DNA of 9,524 bases from an uncultured Pseudomonadota bacterium (GCA_903854305.1 CAINWC010000328.1:1-9524), one strand, 5' to 3'. Positions 1 to 6,575 are shown, numbered from the stretch's first letter. Numbers and translations are program-made. The notes: a model not told the origin generated them from the sequence alone.

Positions 1-1
1 G

Positions 2-82
2 TTTTATAATCGTGTTCGCAGGCATAGTTATTTGAATTATTTAAGCCCAGTTCAATTTGAACAACAACAAATCGGACATTGA
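2..82 (+). CDS. IS3-family transposase OrfB, C-terminal fragment (5' truncated by window edge)
   Basis: The frame starting at base 2 is open for 26 codons to a TGA at 80-82. It reads FYNRVRRHSYLNYLSP and then VQFEQQQIGH. The pattern YNRxRRHS-x-L-x-Y-x-SPxxFE is the characteristic C-terminus of the DDE integrase core (rve) in IS3-family OrfB transposases, which catalyse strand transfer of the element. The catalytic DDE residues lie upstream of the window, so it cannot be said whether the enzyme is intact. The reading frame at this end shows no damage. The group within the family cannot be settled from so few residues. Confidence 0.8.
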   Translation, partial: FYNRVRRHSYLNYLSPVQFEQQQIGH

Positions 83-86
83 AAAA

Positions 87-111
87 TGTCTACGATATTG
101 GGGGAAGTCCA
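87..111. repeat. Probable right terminal inverted repeat of the IS
   Basis: This 25-base sequence starts TGTCTACGATATTG and finishes GGGGAAGTCCA, five bases after the transposase stop codon, which is where an IS3-family right repeat is expected. Ends with a GGGG run and a terminal CA are typical of this family. The matching left repeat is outside the window, so the call rests on position and sequence style. Confidence 0.6.
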
Positions 112-361
112 TTACACAGGCTCACAAATAGGTGAATAACAGTCATCAATAAAGGATATCACAACAGAAACTTACTTGATTGGTGGAATAGAATTTTTTG
201 TAAAAGCTAAATGAAAAATAATTAGGCGTTGTGAAAATTTAATAAATAAAGTTGCAAGTTGGTTTTGCAAAATCGTTTACTTGAGAGGCTTAATTATTAA
301 GCCTGTAGTTGCATTCGTTAATCCTTTTTATCAGCAACATCACCTAACCAAGGGAGTTATT
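112..361 (+). other. Non-coding leader between the IS and rpfF
   Basis: About 250 bp of AT-rich sequence with no supportable gene. It contains two copies of TTGCAA seven bases apart (252-257 and 265-270), a perfect palindrome (286-304) and the rpfF ribosome binding site AGGGAG (351-356). I found no convincing pair of -35 and -10 boxes at normal spacing. TTGATT at 176-181 followed 17 bases later by TGTAAA at 199-204 is the nearest match and is weak. The rpfF promoter may therefore need an activator, may lie in the IS, or may have been separated from the gene by the insertion. Confidence 0.5.
286..304. promoter_or_regulatory. Perfect 19-bp palindrome upstream of rpfF (operator or leader hairpin)
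   Basis: AGGCTTAAT, one central T, then ATTAAGCCT: two 9-base arms that are exact reverse complements. The site lies 57 bases before the rpfF ATG. As DNA it looks like a dimer-binding operator. As RNA it would form a 7-bp stem with a 5-nt loop. No U-run follows directly, so it is not an intrinsic terminator. The binding protein is unknown. Confidence 0.45.
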
Positions 362-1261
362 ATGAACACTATTGTAGACTTTAATAAATATAGCATTTCA
401 AATTTTCAACAAATCAAAACACGTTTCGATAATGAGTTTGGTGTGATGTGGTCGATTATGCAGCCTGAACCAAGGCCTTGTTTTAATTCGACTTGCCTCA
501 ATGAATTATTGCAATACCATCATTATATTCAAAACTCACAAGGTGAGATTTTTTCTCAAGGTAAAGTACAAAAACTTAATTATTCTGTTTTTTCTTCAGG
601 TATCGAAGGTGTTTTTAATTTGGGTGGAGATTTGACCGTATTTAAAGAGTTCATAATAAATCAAGATAGAGAACATTTGTTGGCATACGCAAAGTTGTGC
701 ATTGAAAGCATCTGGATTCTTCACAATATGCAAGCACCTGTGACCACAATCTCTTTGGTGCAAGGGCAAGCCATGGGCGGTGGCTTTGAGGGTGCATTGT
801 CTACGCACATAATGGTTGCCGAGAAAAGCGCTCTGATGGGTTTCCCCGAAGTATTATTTAATCTATTTCCAGGTATGGGCGCTTTAAGTTTTTTATCACG
901 TAAAATTGGCATGCCTGCAGCAGAAAAAATGGTGCGATCTGGCAAAATACACACAGGAGAAGAATTGTTTGAAATGGGTGTTGTTGATGTCTTGGCAGAA
1001 GATGGGCAAGGAGAATATGCGCTTAATCAATGGATTAAAAAGAATCATCGCTCACTTAATTCTTTTCAAGCGATTAATCGGGCAAAAAGGCGAGTGAATC
1101 CGCTTACTATTAATGAGCTTTATGAAATTACTGAAATTTGGGTAGATGCTGCATTACGTTTAGAAGATCGCAACTTAAAAGTAATGGAGCGTTTGGTGCG
1201 AGCGCAGAATTCAAAAGTAAATAGTGATGCTAACCATGCAAATGAAAAGCAATCTGCTTAA
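362..1261 (+). CDS. rpfF: DSF synthase RpfF (crotonase-fold enoyl-CoA hydratase/thioesterase)
   Basis: This enzyme makes diffusible signal factor, a cis-2-unsaturated fatty acid used as a quorum signal, by dehydrating and hydrolysing 3-hydroxyacyl-ACP in the cytoplasm. The product is 299 aa; from memory, Xanthomonas RpfF is about 289 aa. Visible hallmarks are the oxyanion segment FNLGGDL (86-91), GGGFEGALS with Glu143, and FPEVLFNLFPGMGA with Glu163. These two glutamates correspond to the catalytic pair of Xanthomonas RpfF (E141/E161). The C-terminus keeps the EIWVDAA and MxRLVRAQ segments typical of RpfF rather than of general crotonases. The ATG at 362 is chosen because AGGGAG lies 5 bases upstream and family similarity begins just after it; an in-frame TTG at 281 would add 27 unrelated residues. 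The stop is 8 bases from the rpfC stop on the other strand. The fatty-acid chain made cannot be read from sequence. Confidence 0.93.
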   Translation: MNTIVDFNKYSISNFQQIKTRFDNEFGVMWSIMQPEPRPCFNSTCLNELLQYHHYIQNSQGEIFSQGKVQKLNYSVFSSGIEGVFNLGGDLTVFKEFIINQDREHLLAYAKLCIESIWILHNMQAPVTTISLVQGQAMGGGFEGALSTHIMVAEKSALMGFPEVLFNLFPGMGALSFLSRKIGMPAAEKMVRSGKIHTGEELFEMGVVDVLAEDGQGEYALNQWIKKNHRSLNSFQAINRAKRRVNPLTINELYEITEIWVDAALRLEDRNLKVMERLVRAQNSKVNSDANHANEKQSA

Positions 1262-1269
1262 AGCTTAAA

Positions 1270-3459
1270 TCACAAGATTGAGGCTGCCTCAGGACGTTTG
1301 AGGTAGCTTTCAATTGCGATAGTCAGTTTTGAAAAGTCTCTATTTAACTTAGTCAGCATATCAAATGCTTGCGTTGAATGTGTTGATGCATTCAACTTAT
1401 TAAAAGCATCAATGCTAGCCGCTAGCTCTATTGCACCTACACTTAAACTATTACCTTTTAGCGCATGACAATAGTCTTGCAATGCACCATATTGTTTCTG
1501 TTTAACTGCCGCTTCAATTTTAGCAATCTGCTTAGTAGCATCAGATAAATAATTTCTAAGTAGTCTGTGCATAAATAACTCATCGCCAGCGCCAATTTTC
1601 TCAAGTTCAGTTAAGGTATGTAAATCAAGTGATGTATTCAGCGCATCATTTTCACCGCTAATGGTGACGGGCTTATTCAGTGCTTTGTTCATCCACTCAG
1701 TCGCGGAGTTGGGCGTGAGTTTGAGAATCCGTTCTATCGTATTAAATAATGTGGATGCATCAATAGGTTTAGTTAGAAATGCGTCAAACCCAGCATCGCT
1801 CGCCATTTCTCTAGCAGATAATGTTGCATCTGCTGTGAATAAGATAAAGCGCGTATCTTTGTCCGTTGGTCGTGTGAATCTGTAAATTTTCAATGCCTCT
1901 GCACCGCTCATCCCTGCCATATTAAGGTCAGTAATCACAAGGTCAAATTTACTTCGTTCAAGCGCATCCAGCAGTTCGTCACCATTGCTGGCAACCTCTA
2001 CGCGATGTCCTGGAAGCGACAGTAGTCGTGTGATTATTTTTTGATTAGTACTTTCATCTTCACAGACTAGTATGTTCAGCGCTCGGTAATTAGTAATTGC
2101 AGATGGTGCCGTGAATGGAGCTACGGTTGATGGAATGTCTATTGAAACTTTAGATTTACTTTTCAATGAAATATTTTCAATCCCAGCTTTTTCTAGGGTG
2201 AGTACAAACCAAAAATGACTTCCTATGCCTACTGTACTTTGAAAGTTAAGTGATCCGCCCATTGCTTCTACCATATGTTTGGCAATCGTTAATCCAAGGC
2301 CGCTACCACCAAAATTTCTGGTGGTCGATGAATCTGCTTGGGTAAAGCTTTCAAATATCTTATCTTGTTTATCTGCTGCAATACCTACACCAGTATCGGT
2401 GACTTCAAATCGCACTGTTGATTTTTGATCATCTTCTTGTAAGATCGTGGCCGAAATCGACACGCTACCATGTTGGGTAAATTTAACTGCATTACCCATT
2501 AAATTAGCCAGTACTTGGCGCAAAACAAACACATCACCTTTGAGTGTGCCCATTGTATTTGAAATGCTGGCTCCTAATTGAATGCCTTTGGCTGTTGATT
2601 GTGAACGGAAAATTTCCATAGTGTCATAAATCGCTTCTTCAGCAGAAAAAGCGACATTCTCTACTGTGAATTTACGCTCTTCAATCTTTGTGAAATCCAG
2701 TACATTATTGAGTAAAGACAGTAGTAGTTTTGATGAACTTTCTAATGTTTTAAGTAAGTCTTGCTGGTCAGCATTGAGTGGTGTGGTTTTAAATAAAGTG
2801 CTGATGCCGATGATGCCGTTTAATGGCGTGCGAATCTCATGGCTCATATTTGCCACAAATTGTGTTTTTGCGATGCTGGCATCAGCTGCTTTTTGTCGTT
2901 CTATCTCAACTTTGTGTTTTGCCTCATGTAATCGCGTGATAAGTTTGGCTACATAAAGCGGCAGCGCAATCAGCATTACAATTAGGCTGTAACCAATCGT
3001 TTGATGGGTTTGCCAATACGGACTAATATTGGTCGCAATTAAAAAGCCTACTATGCTGAGGGCTTGTGCGTGGTAGAGATATTTTTTACCGTACCTGAAT
3101 CCATTGCCAAAAATTACCCATAAATAAACACAAACAAGCATTACGCCAATGTCAGAAGTAAGGGCCATGAACGTTGAGGCAGCGCCGATATCTAACCAAG
3201 CGCCACTAATTCTTCTTTGAATAGGCTGGAATTTATTGTTAAGGATGCTGAGAAATATGCTGATGGCAAGAAGTTCAAATACTAAAATTATCTTAAATAC
3301 GATAAGTTCTTGAGAGATAAATTGGTGGTTAAAGTAGCTGCAAAGGAAGTAGATGAAAACTACAAGCCCTACAATAATCCTCAATTTAGCCTGTTCAAGC
3401 TCAAGCGGGTCGCAGTGAGTCGAGGCTTTTTCATACCAATTTTTGAACGATGTCAGCAT
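1270..3459 (-). CDS. rpfC: DSF sensor RpfC: membrane hybrid histidine kinase (TM-HisKA-HATPase-REC-HPt)
   Basis: A 729-aa inner-membrane sensor. A short acidic N-terminal segment (D17, E20, E22) precedes about five hydrophobic helices between residues 26 and 173. The equivalent juxtamembrane segment of Xanthomonas RpfC contacts DSF. HisKA follows with the H-box NMSHEIRTPL (His207), then the ATPase with N323, DTGVGI (355-360) and GSGLGL (385-390). A receiver domain at about 461-580 has phosphoacceptor D511 and K564, and the C-terminal HPt has YCHALKGNS (His665). This order and the SPYW and FGNGFRYG motifs in the membrane part match RpfC. In Xanthomonas, RpfC phosphorelays to RpfG and its receiver also binds and restrains RpfF. 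It is the last gene of the rpfG operon. Its Shine-Dalgarno AGGG overlaps the stop codon of the receiver gene (TAGGG), 7 bases before the ATG, which suggests translational coupling. Confidence 0.92.
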   Translation of the reverse strand: MLTSFKNWYEKASTHCDPLELEQAKLRIIVGLVVFIYFLCSYFNHQFISQELIVFKIILVFELLAISIFLSILNNKFQPIQRRISGAWLDIGAASTFMALTSDIGVMLVCVYLWVIFGNGFRYGKKYLYHAQALSIVGFLIATNISPYWQTHQTIGYSLIVMLIALPLYVAKLITRLHEAKHKVEIERQKAADASIAKTQFVANMSHEIRTPLNGIIGISTLFKTTPLNADQQDLLKTLESSSKLLLSLLNNVLDFTKIEERKFTVENVAFSAEEAIYDTMEIFRSQSTAKGIQLGASISNTMGTLKGDVFVLRQVLANLMGNAVKFTQHGSVSISATILQEDDQKSTVRFEVTDTGVGIAADKQDKIFESFTQADSSTTRNFGGSGLGLTIAKHMVEAMGGSLNFQSTVGIGSHFWFVLTLEKAGIENISLKSKSKVSIDIPSTVAPFTAPSAITNYRALNILVCEDESTNQKIITRLLSLPGHRVEVASNGDELLDALERSKFDLVITDLNMAGMSGAEALKIYRFTRPTDKDTRFILFTADATLSAREMASDAGFDAFLTKPIDASTLFNTIERILKLTPNSATEWMNKALNKPVTISGENDALNTSLDLHTLTELEKIGAGDELFMHRLLRNYLSDATKQIAKIEAAVKQKQYGALQDYCHALKGNSLSVGAIELAASIDAFNKLNASTHSTQAFDMLTKLNRDFSKLTIAIESYLKRPEAASIL
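1281..1310 (+). terminator. Candidate rpfF terminator inside the rpfC coding end
   Basis: GCTGCCTCA (1283-1291) pairs with TGAGGTAGC (1299-1307) with one G-U pair and a 7-base loop. Two further pairs are possible at the base, and the stem is followed by TTT then CAATTG. It lies 22 bases after the rpfF stop on the plus strand and within the last codons of rpfC. The U-run is short, so it may be leaky or only slow the polymerase. Confidence 0.45.
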
Positions 3460-3468
3460 GTTTGTGCC

Positions 3469-3909
3469 CTAATCAGCTAGCTCTAGGCTGTAATGTTGTT
3501 TGCTTTGGTCTAGCAAGGTTTTAGCAATTTTTGCTAACTCTTGAGTTTTCGCTGGTTTGGTCAAACATGCAGAAGCACCTGCTGCAAGTAGTTTATTATG
3601 AAGGGCTTCATCTTTAAGCACCGTCACTACAATAATTGAACGCCATAAATCATGCGCAGAATTTTTAATCGCCTGCACAAATTGCATGCCATCCATTTCG
3701 CGCATGCGAAAATCGGTGATAATTAAATCCACCTGTTTGTTTTGCATCCAATCTAAGGCTTCAAAAGGATCGGTCATTTTTACAATTTTCAGCTCCATGT
3801 TCAGTGATTTTAAAATTGCAGCGTGAATATCTAAAACAGTAGTTTGATCATCAATCAATAATGCTGTTTGTCTGAATTTTGGTGCACTTCTTATATTGCT
3901 AATACTCAT
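3469..3909 (-). CDS. Receiver-only (CheY-like) response regulator in the rpf operon
   Basis: A 146-aa cytoplasmic protein consisting of one receiver domain (about 14-135) with no output domain. The acidic pair D20/D21, phosphoacceptor D66 in DLIITDFRM, the switch residue T96 and K118 in LTKPA are all present, so it should be phosphorylatable. It sits between rpfG (20-base gap) and rpfC (9-base gap between codons). RpfC is the natural phosphodonor, and the protein could act as a phosphate sink, a shuttle or a protein-protein adaptor; this is inference. It shares many positions with the RpfG receiver (DDQxT, then a Pro and ALxW, then DxxMxEMxGxxFV), consistent with an old duplication. In Xanthomonas the same slot holds rpfH, a membrane protein, so this gene is not rpfH. 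The upstream ribosome binding site is weak, so translation may depend on rpfG. Confidence 0.88.
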   Translation of the reverse strand: MSISNIRSAPKFRQTALLIDDQTTVLDIHAAILKSLNMELKIVKMTDPFEALDWMQNKQVDLIITDFRMREMDGMQFVQAIKNSAHDLWRSIIVVTVLKDEALHNKLLAAGASACLTKPAKTQELAKIAKTLLDQSKQHYSLELAD

Positions 3910-3929
3910 TAAATATTACCAACGATCAT

Positions 3930-5003
3930 TTATTGCAAATTAACGGCTGAATTGTCAGCATGGATTTTTTCAAAAATATCCCGTATCGATATCACCGCTT
4001 CTACTAAGGTTGGGTCAAAGTGCTTCCCGCTTTCGTCGCATATATACTTAAAAGCACGTTCAAAACTCCAAGCTTCTTTGTATGGTCGAATGCTAGTAAG
4101 GGCGTCAAACACATCTGCAATGGCTACAATACGGGCTGCCAGAGGGATTTCTTCTCCGACGAGTCCATTTGGGTAGCCTTTGCCATCAAAGTGCTCATGG
4201 TGTGACAATGCAATTTCGCCTCCTTTTTGTAAATATTTAGAGGGGCTGTCCTCAAGTATTTTATAACCAACTTCGGGGTGTTTGCGCATCACTTTCAGTT
4301 CATCGCTATCTAATGAGCCTTTTTTAAGCAAAGTGCTATCAGGCGTACCGATTTTGCCAATGTCGTGTAATGGTGCAGCAAGCTCAATGATCTCTGCCTC
4401 ATCCTCACTTAAACCAATCGCATCTGCCAGTGCTCGACTGTATAGCGACATGCGCTGTAAGTGCATCGCGGTATCGTAATCTTTATGCTCCCACGCACGT
4501 GCAAGTCGCATTAAAGTTTCTTTTTCACGCGCCTTAATATCTGCAGTTGCAACGTTCACTAAGCCTTCAAGTAGAATGCTTTTGTTTTGCAGTGCAATAT
4601 GCTGAATGTGCATTGTGAGTAAGTTTTTACTTCGTGCTACACATTCCTGCATATCAAAAGGTTTAATGATGAAATCGGTCACCCCGGCATCTAGCGCTGC
4701 ATAACGGATTTCGGCATCATTTTTGATGGTGATCATCATGACCGGTACCGACTCGTATTCCGACAGCATTTTAAGTTGTCTAACAAACTCAGTACCATTC
4801 ATTTCAGGCATTAGATAATCTACAAATACTAAATCTGCGGTATGTTCAATGGCCCACTCCAACGCTTGTTCAGGGTTGCTTCTTTCAACCACAGTGATAT
4901 TCGGGTTAATTCTTTTGACTACTTGCGAAAGTATGGTTCTACTGGTCGGCTGATCATCAACGACTAATACTGAGCCGTTGTAGCGTAATGGTATATCTAT
5001 CAT
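3930..5003 (-). CDS. rpfG: RpfG: REC/HD-GYP cyclic di-GMP phosphodiesterase response regulator
   Basis: A 357-aa cytoplasmic regulator. The receiver domain (about 10-130) has D16/D17, phosphoacceptor D62 in VFVDYLMPEMNG, T92 and K114. A linker of about 30 residues leads to an HD-GYP domain (about 158-340) with H181, the HD pair H213/D214 in APLHDIGK, HHE at 268-270 and GYP at 276-278. All signature and expected metal-ligand residues appear intact, so c-di-GMP hydrolysis is predicted. When phosphorylated through RpfC in response to DSF, RpfG lowers c-di-GMP; in Xanthomonas this affects biofilm, motility and extracellular products. It is the first gene of the minus-strand operon rpfG-REC-rpfC. 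The ribosome binding site is poor (AGG 10 bases before the ATG), and the ATG is supported by the receiver starting at residue 10. Pairing of RpfG with RpfC and RpfF is secure because all three lie together. Confidence 0.92.
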   Translation of the reverse strand: MIDIPLRYNGSVLVVDDQPTSRTILSQVVKRINPNITVVERSNPEQALEWAIEHTADLVFVDYLMPEMNGTEFVRQLKMLSEYESVPVMMITIKNDAEIRYAALDAGVTDFIIKPFDMQECVARSKNLLTMHIQHIALQNKSILLEGLVNVATADIKAREKETLMRLARAWEHKDYDTAMHLQRMSLYSRALADAIGLSEDEAEIIELAAPLHDIGKIGTPDSTLLKKGSLDSDELKVMRKHPEVGYKILEDSPSKYLQKGGEIALSHHEHFDGKGYPNGLVGEEIPLAARIVAIADVFDALTSIRPYKEAWSFERAFKYICDESGKHFDPTLVEAVISIRDIFEKIHADNSAVNLQ

Positions 5004-5027
5004 TAATATTTAACCTAAAAGCAGGAT

Positions 5028-5074
5028 AGTGTTGATTTTGTATAGTTAAGCAACATGTAAGCCAGTGTTGATTT
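5028..5074. repeat. Direct repeat AGTGTTGATTT, two copies upstream of rpfG
   Basis: AGTGTTGATTT occurs at 5028-5038 and 5064-5074, a period of 36 bp. A shorter relative, GTTGATT, recurs at 5122-5128. The copies lie 25 to 125 bp upstream of the rpfG start, where a regulator could bind. No protein can be named, and chance recurrence in AT-rich DNA is possible. Confidence 0.4.
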
Positions 5075-5248
5075 AGAACGGATGCAAAGTTTATAACTTT
5101 AAAAAATAATCAATATGTTAAGTTGATTAGTTTAAATGCTGGGTTTAGCGCTGGTAATTTGCAACGTAGTATTTATGTAACCAGCATAAAGTTTTGTAAA
5201 TTTAGTGTCTAATTTTGACACATTTATGTTGAGAATTCGTAACATTTT

Positions 5249-5277
5249 TTGAAGCATTCATGTAAAAGTCGTATTAT
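5249..5277 (+). promoter_or_regulatory. Sigma-70 promoter for the nucleotidyltransferase gene
   Basis: TTGAAG (5249-5254), a 17-base spacer, then TATTAT (5272-5277) are close to the TTGACA-N17-TATAAT consensus. Transcription would start near 5284, giving a leader of about 45 bases that includes GGAGA (5318-5322), 6 bases before the TTG start codon. Confidence 0.65.
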
Positions 5278-5328
5278 GTCATGCGCTTGTTAGCGTAGTG
5301 AGCCATCGAAAAATTCCGGAGATTTAAG

Positions 5329-6447
5329 TTGAAAGCAATGATACTAGGCGCAGGCAAGGGAACTAGAGTTCAGCCAATTACGCACGAGATTCCTAAACCG
5401 ATGATTCCGTTAATTAGAAAACCAGTCATGGAATATCTAATCGATTTGCTCAAGCATCATGGTGTTGATGAAATTATGGTTAACACCAGTCATTTAGCAC
5501 CTATCATCGAAAACTACTTTAGAGATGGCGAACAGTTTGGCGTAAGCATGGCTTATTCTTATGAGGGCTATATTGAAGATGGTGTGGCGGTGAGCGCACC
5601 ATTGGGCTCAGCAGGTGGCATGAAGAAGATTCAGGATTTTTCAGGATTTTTTGATGAAACTTTTATAGTGTTGTGTGGCGATGCTTGGATTGATTTAGAT
5701 ATTACAAAAGCGTTAGCAATCCATCGGCAAAAGAAAGCAATCGCCAGTATTATTATTAGAGAAGTGCCGAACGAAGAAGTGTTTAAGTACGGCATTGTTC
5801 GTTTAGATGAGAATGACCGTATTCTTGAATTTCAAGAAAAACCTAATCCTGAAGAGGCTGTTTCTAACTTAGCAAATACTGGCATTTACATATTTGAGCC
5901 GGAAATTTTTGATTACATTCCATCTGGTGTTCAATACGACATTGGTGGGCAGTTGTTTCCAAAGTTAGCGCAGGCTAATTTACCTTTTATTGGCATTAAT
6001 CTGCCTTTTCAGTGGCTGGATATTGGTAACGTGCAAGACGTATGGACCGTAACCAGTCAAATATTAGAAGGCGACGTAAAGGGTTTTAAAATGCCTGGTA
6101 AAGAGGTTAAACCTGGCGTTTATATGGGAATCAATGTCAGCGTTGATTTTGACCGGGTGACTATTACGCCGCCCGTTTATATTGGAGGCAGTACCAAAAT
6201 AAACGCGGGCGCAACCATTGTGGGACCAACGGTAATCGGCGCAAATTGCGTGGTTGAAACTGGCGCGGTGATTAAACATTGTTTTGTTGAGGACTATACA
6301 AGAATAAGCAGTCTTGCGAACTTAGAAGCCAAAATCATCTTCGGTAATAAGTGCATTGATCCAGTTGCAGATACTCAAGTTGATATTGATGAGGCTAGGC
6401 TTGAGTTCATGATTGAAGATGCGCGTAAGCTTGTTAGCGGTACTTAA
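5329..6447 (+). CDS. Sugar-phosphate nucleotidyltransferase, GDP-mannose pyrophosphorylase-like, with left-handed beta-helix domain
   Basis: A 372-aa cytoplasmic enzyme expected to join a sugar 1-phosphate and an NTP into an NDP-sugar for polysaccharide or glycoconjugate synthesis. The N-terminal NTP_transferase domain (1-240) has the nucleotide-binding signature GAGKGTRVQPIT (7-18) and PKPM (22-25), the metal-binding segment LCGDAWIDLD (115-124) and the sugar-side segments EKP (170-172) and NTGIYIFEP (183-191). A hexapeptide-repeat beta-helix (about 262-345) follows, then a short tail. This architecture resembles mannose-1-phosphate guanylyltransferase or glucose-1-phosphate transferases; the exact sugar and base cannot be read from sequence. 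The TTG at 5329 is chosen because it gives the conserved MKAMILGAGKGTR start with GGAGA 6 bases upstream; the ATG at 5338 would cut into the first strand. It is divergent from rpfG, so a link to DSF-controlled polysaccharide is possible but unproven. Confidence 0.85.
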   Translation: MKAMILGAGKGTRVQPITHEIPKPMIPLIRKPVMEYLIDLLKHHGVDEIMVNTSHLAPIIENYFRDGEQFGVSMAYSYEGYIEDGVAVSAPLGSAGGMKKIQDFSGFFDETFIVLCGDAWIDLDITKALAIHRQKKAIASIIIREVPNEEVFKYGIVRLDENDRILEFQEKPNPEEAVSNLANTGIYIFEPEIFDYIPSGVQYDIGGQLFPKLAQANLPFIGINLPFQWLDIGNVQDVWTVTSQILEGDVKGFKMPGKEVKPGVYMGINVSVDFDRVTITPPVYIGGSTKINAGATIVGPTVIGANCVVETGAVIKHCFVEDYTRISSLANLEAKIIFGNKCIDPVADTQVDIDEARLEFMIEDARKLVSGT

Positions 6448-6575
6448 ATGATTGACGTTATTGAGGAGCCAATTAAAAATATGTTAACGTAAAAAAGTAA
6501 CCACACTATTAAATTTTTACAACAAATCTGCGGAAATGACCAAAGGCTGAACACTTATTAAGTTATAAATTTTTG

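Larger units (their letters stand above)
1..111 (+). mobile_element. Right end of an IS3-family insertion sequence (left part outside window)
   Basis: The window opens inside an insertion sequence. It contains the final codons of an OrfB-type transposase (2-82), then a short spacer, then a terminal sequence (about 87-111) that ends in CA. IS3-family elements have TG...CA ends, and the reverse complement of this end begins TGGACTTCCCCC, which resembles left ends of that family. The boundary at 111 is inferred from the terminal CA and the end of recognisable IS sequence. The 3-4 bp target duplication cannot be tested because the left end is missing. The element points toward rpfF and ends about 250 bp before its start codon. 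Confidence 0.75.
5004..5328. other. Divergent control region between rpfG and the nucleotidyltransferase gene
   Basis: A 325-bp AT-rich stretch without a supportable gene on either strand. It holds a good plus-strand promoter (5249-5277), an 11-bp direct repeat near rpfG (5028-5074), a seven-base inverted repeat ATGCTGG/CCAGCAT (5136-5142 and 5181-5187), and the dyad GTGTC-N7-GACAC (5205-5221). For rpfG on the minus strand only weak boxes are visible, such as TATACA (reverse complement of 5039-5044) without a good -35. The rpfG promoter is therefore not assigned. Confidence 0.6.

Noticed and set aside
281..361. In-frame upstream extension of rpfF from TTG 281 (27 extra codons)
   Set aside because: It has no ribosome binding site and no family similarity, and it contains the palindrome; the ATG at 362 has AGGGAG 5 bases upstream.
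3952..4205. Plus-strand open frames within rpfG
   Set aside because: They run antisense to a clear HD-GYP coding sequence and show no motif or ribosome binding site.
5215..5243. Alternative promoter using the perfect TTGACA at 5215-5220
   Set aside because: No acceptable -10 box occurs 16-18 bases downstream; the hexamer is part of a dyad.
6448..6492. 14-codon ORF (ATG abutting the nucleotidyltransferase stop)
   Set aside because: It is very short with no ribosome binding site and no recognisable motif, and is probably chance.
6448..6575. Terminator for the nucleotidyltransferase or SulP gene
   Set aside because: ACGTTA/TAACGT before an A-run and the short CTTATTAAG dyad are too weak or too far apart; no stem with a U-run was found.
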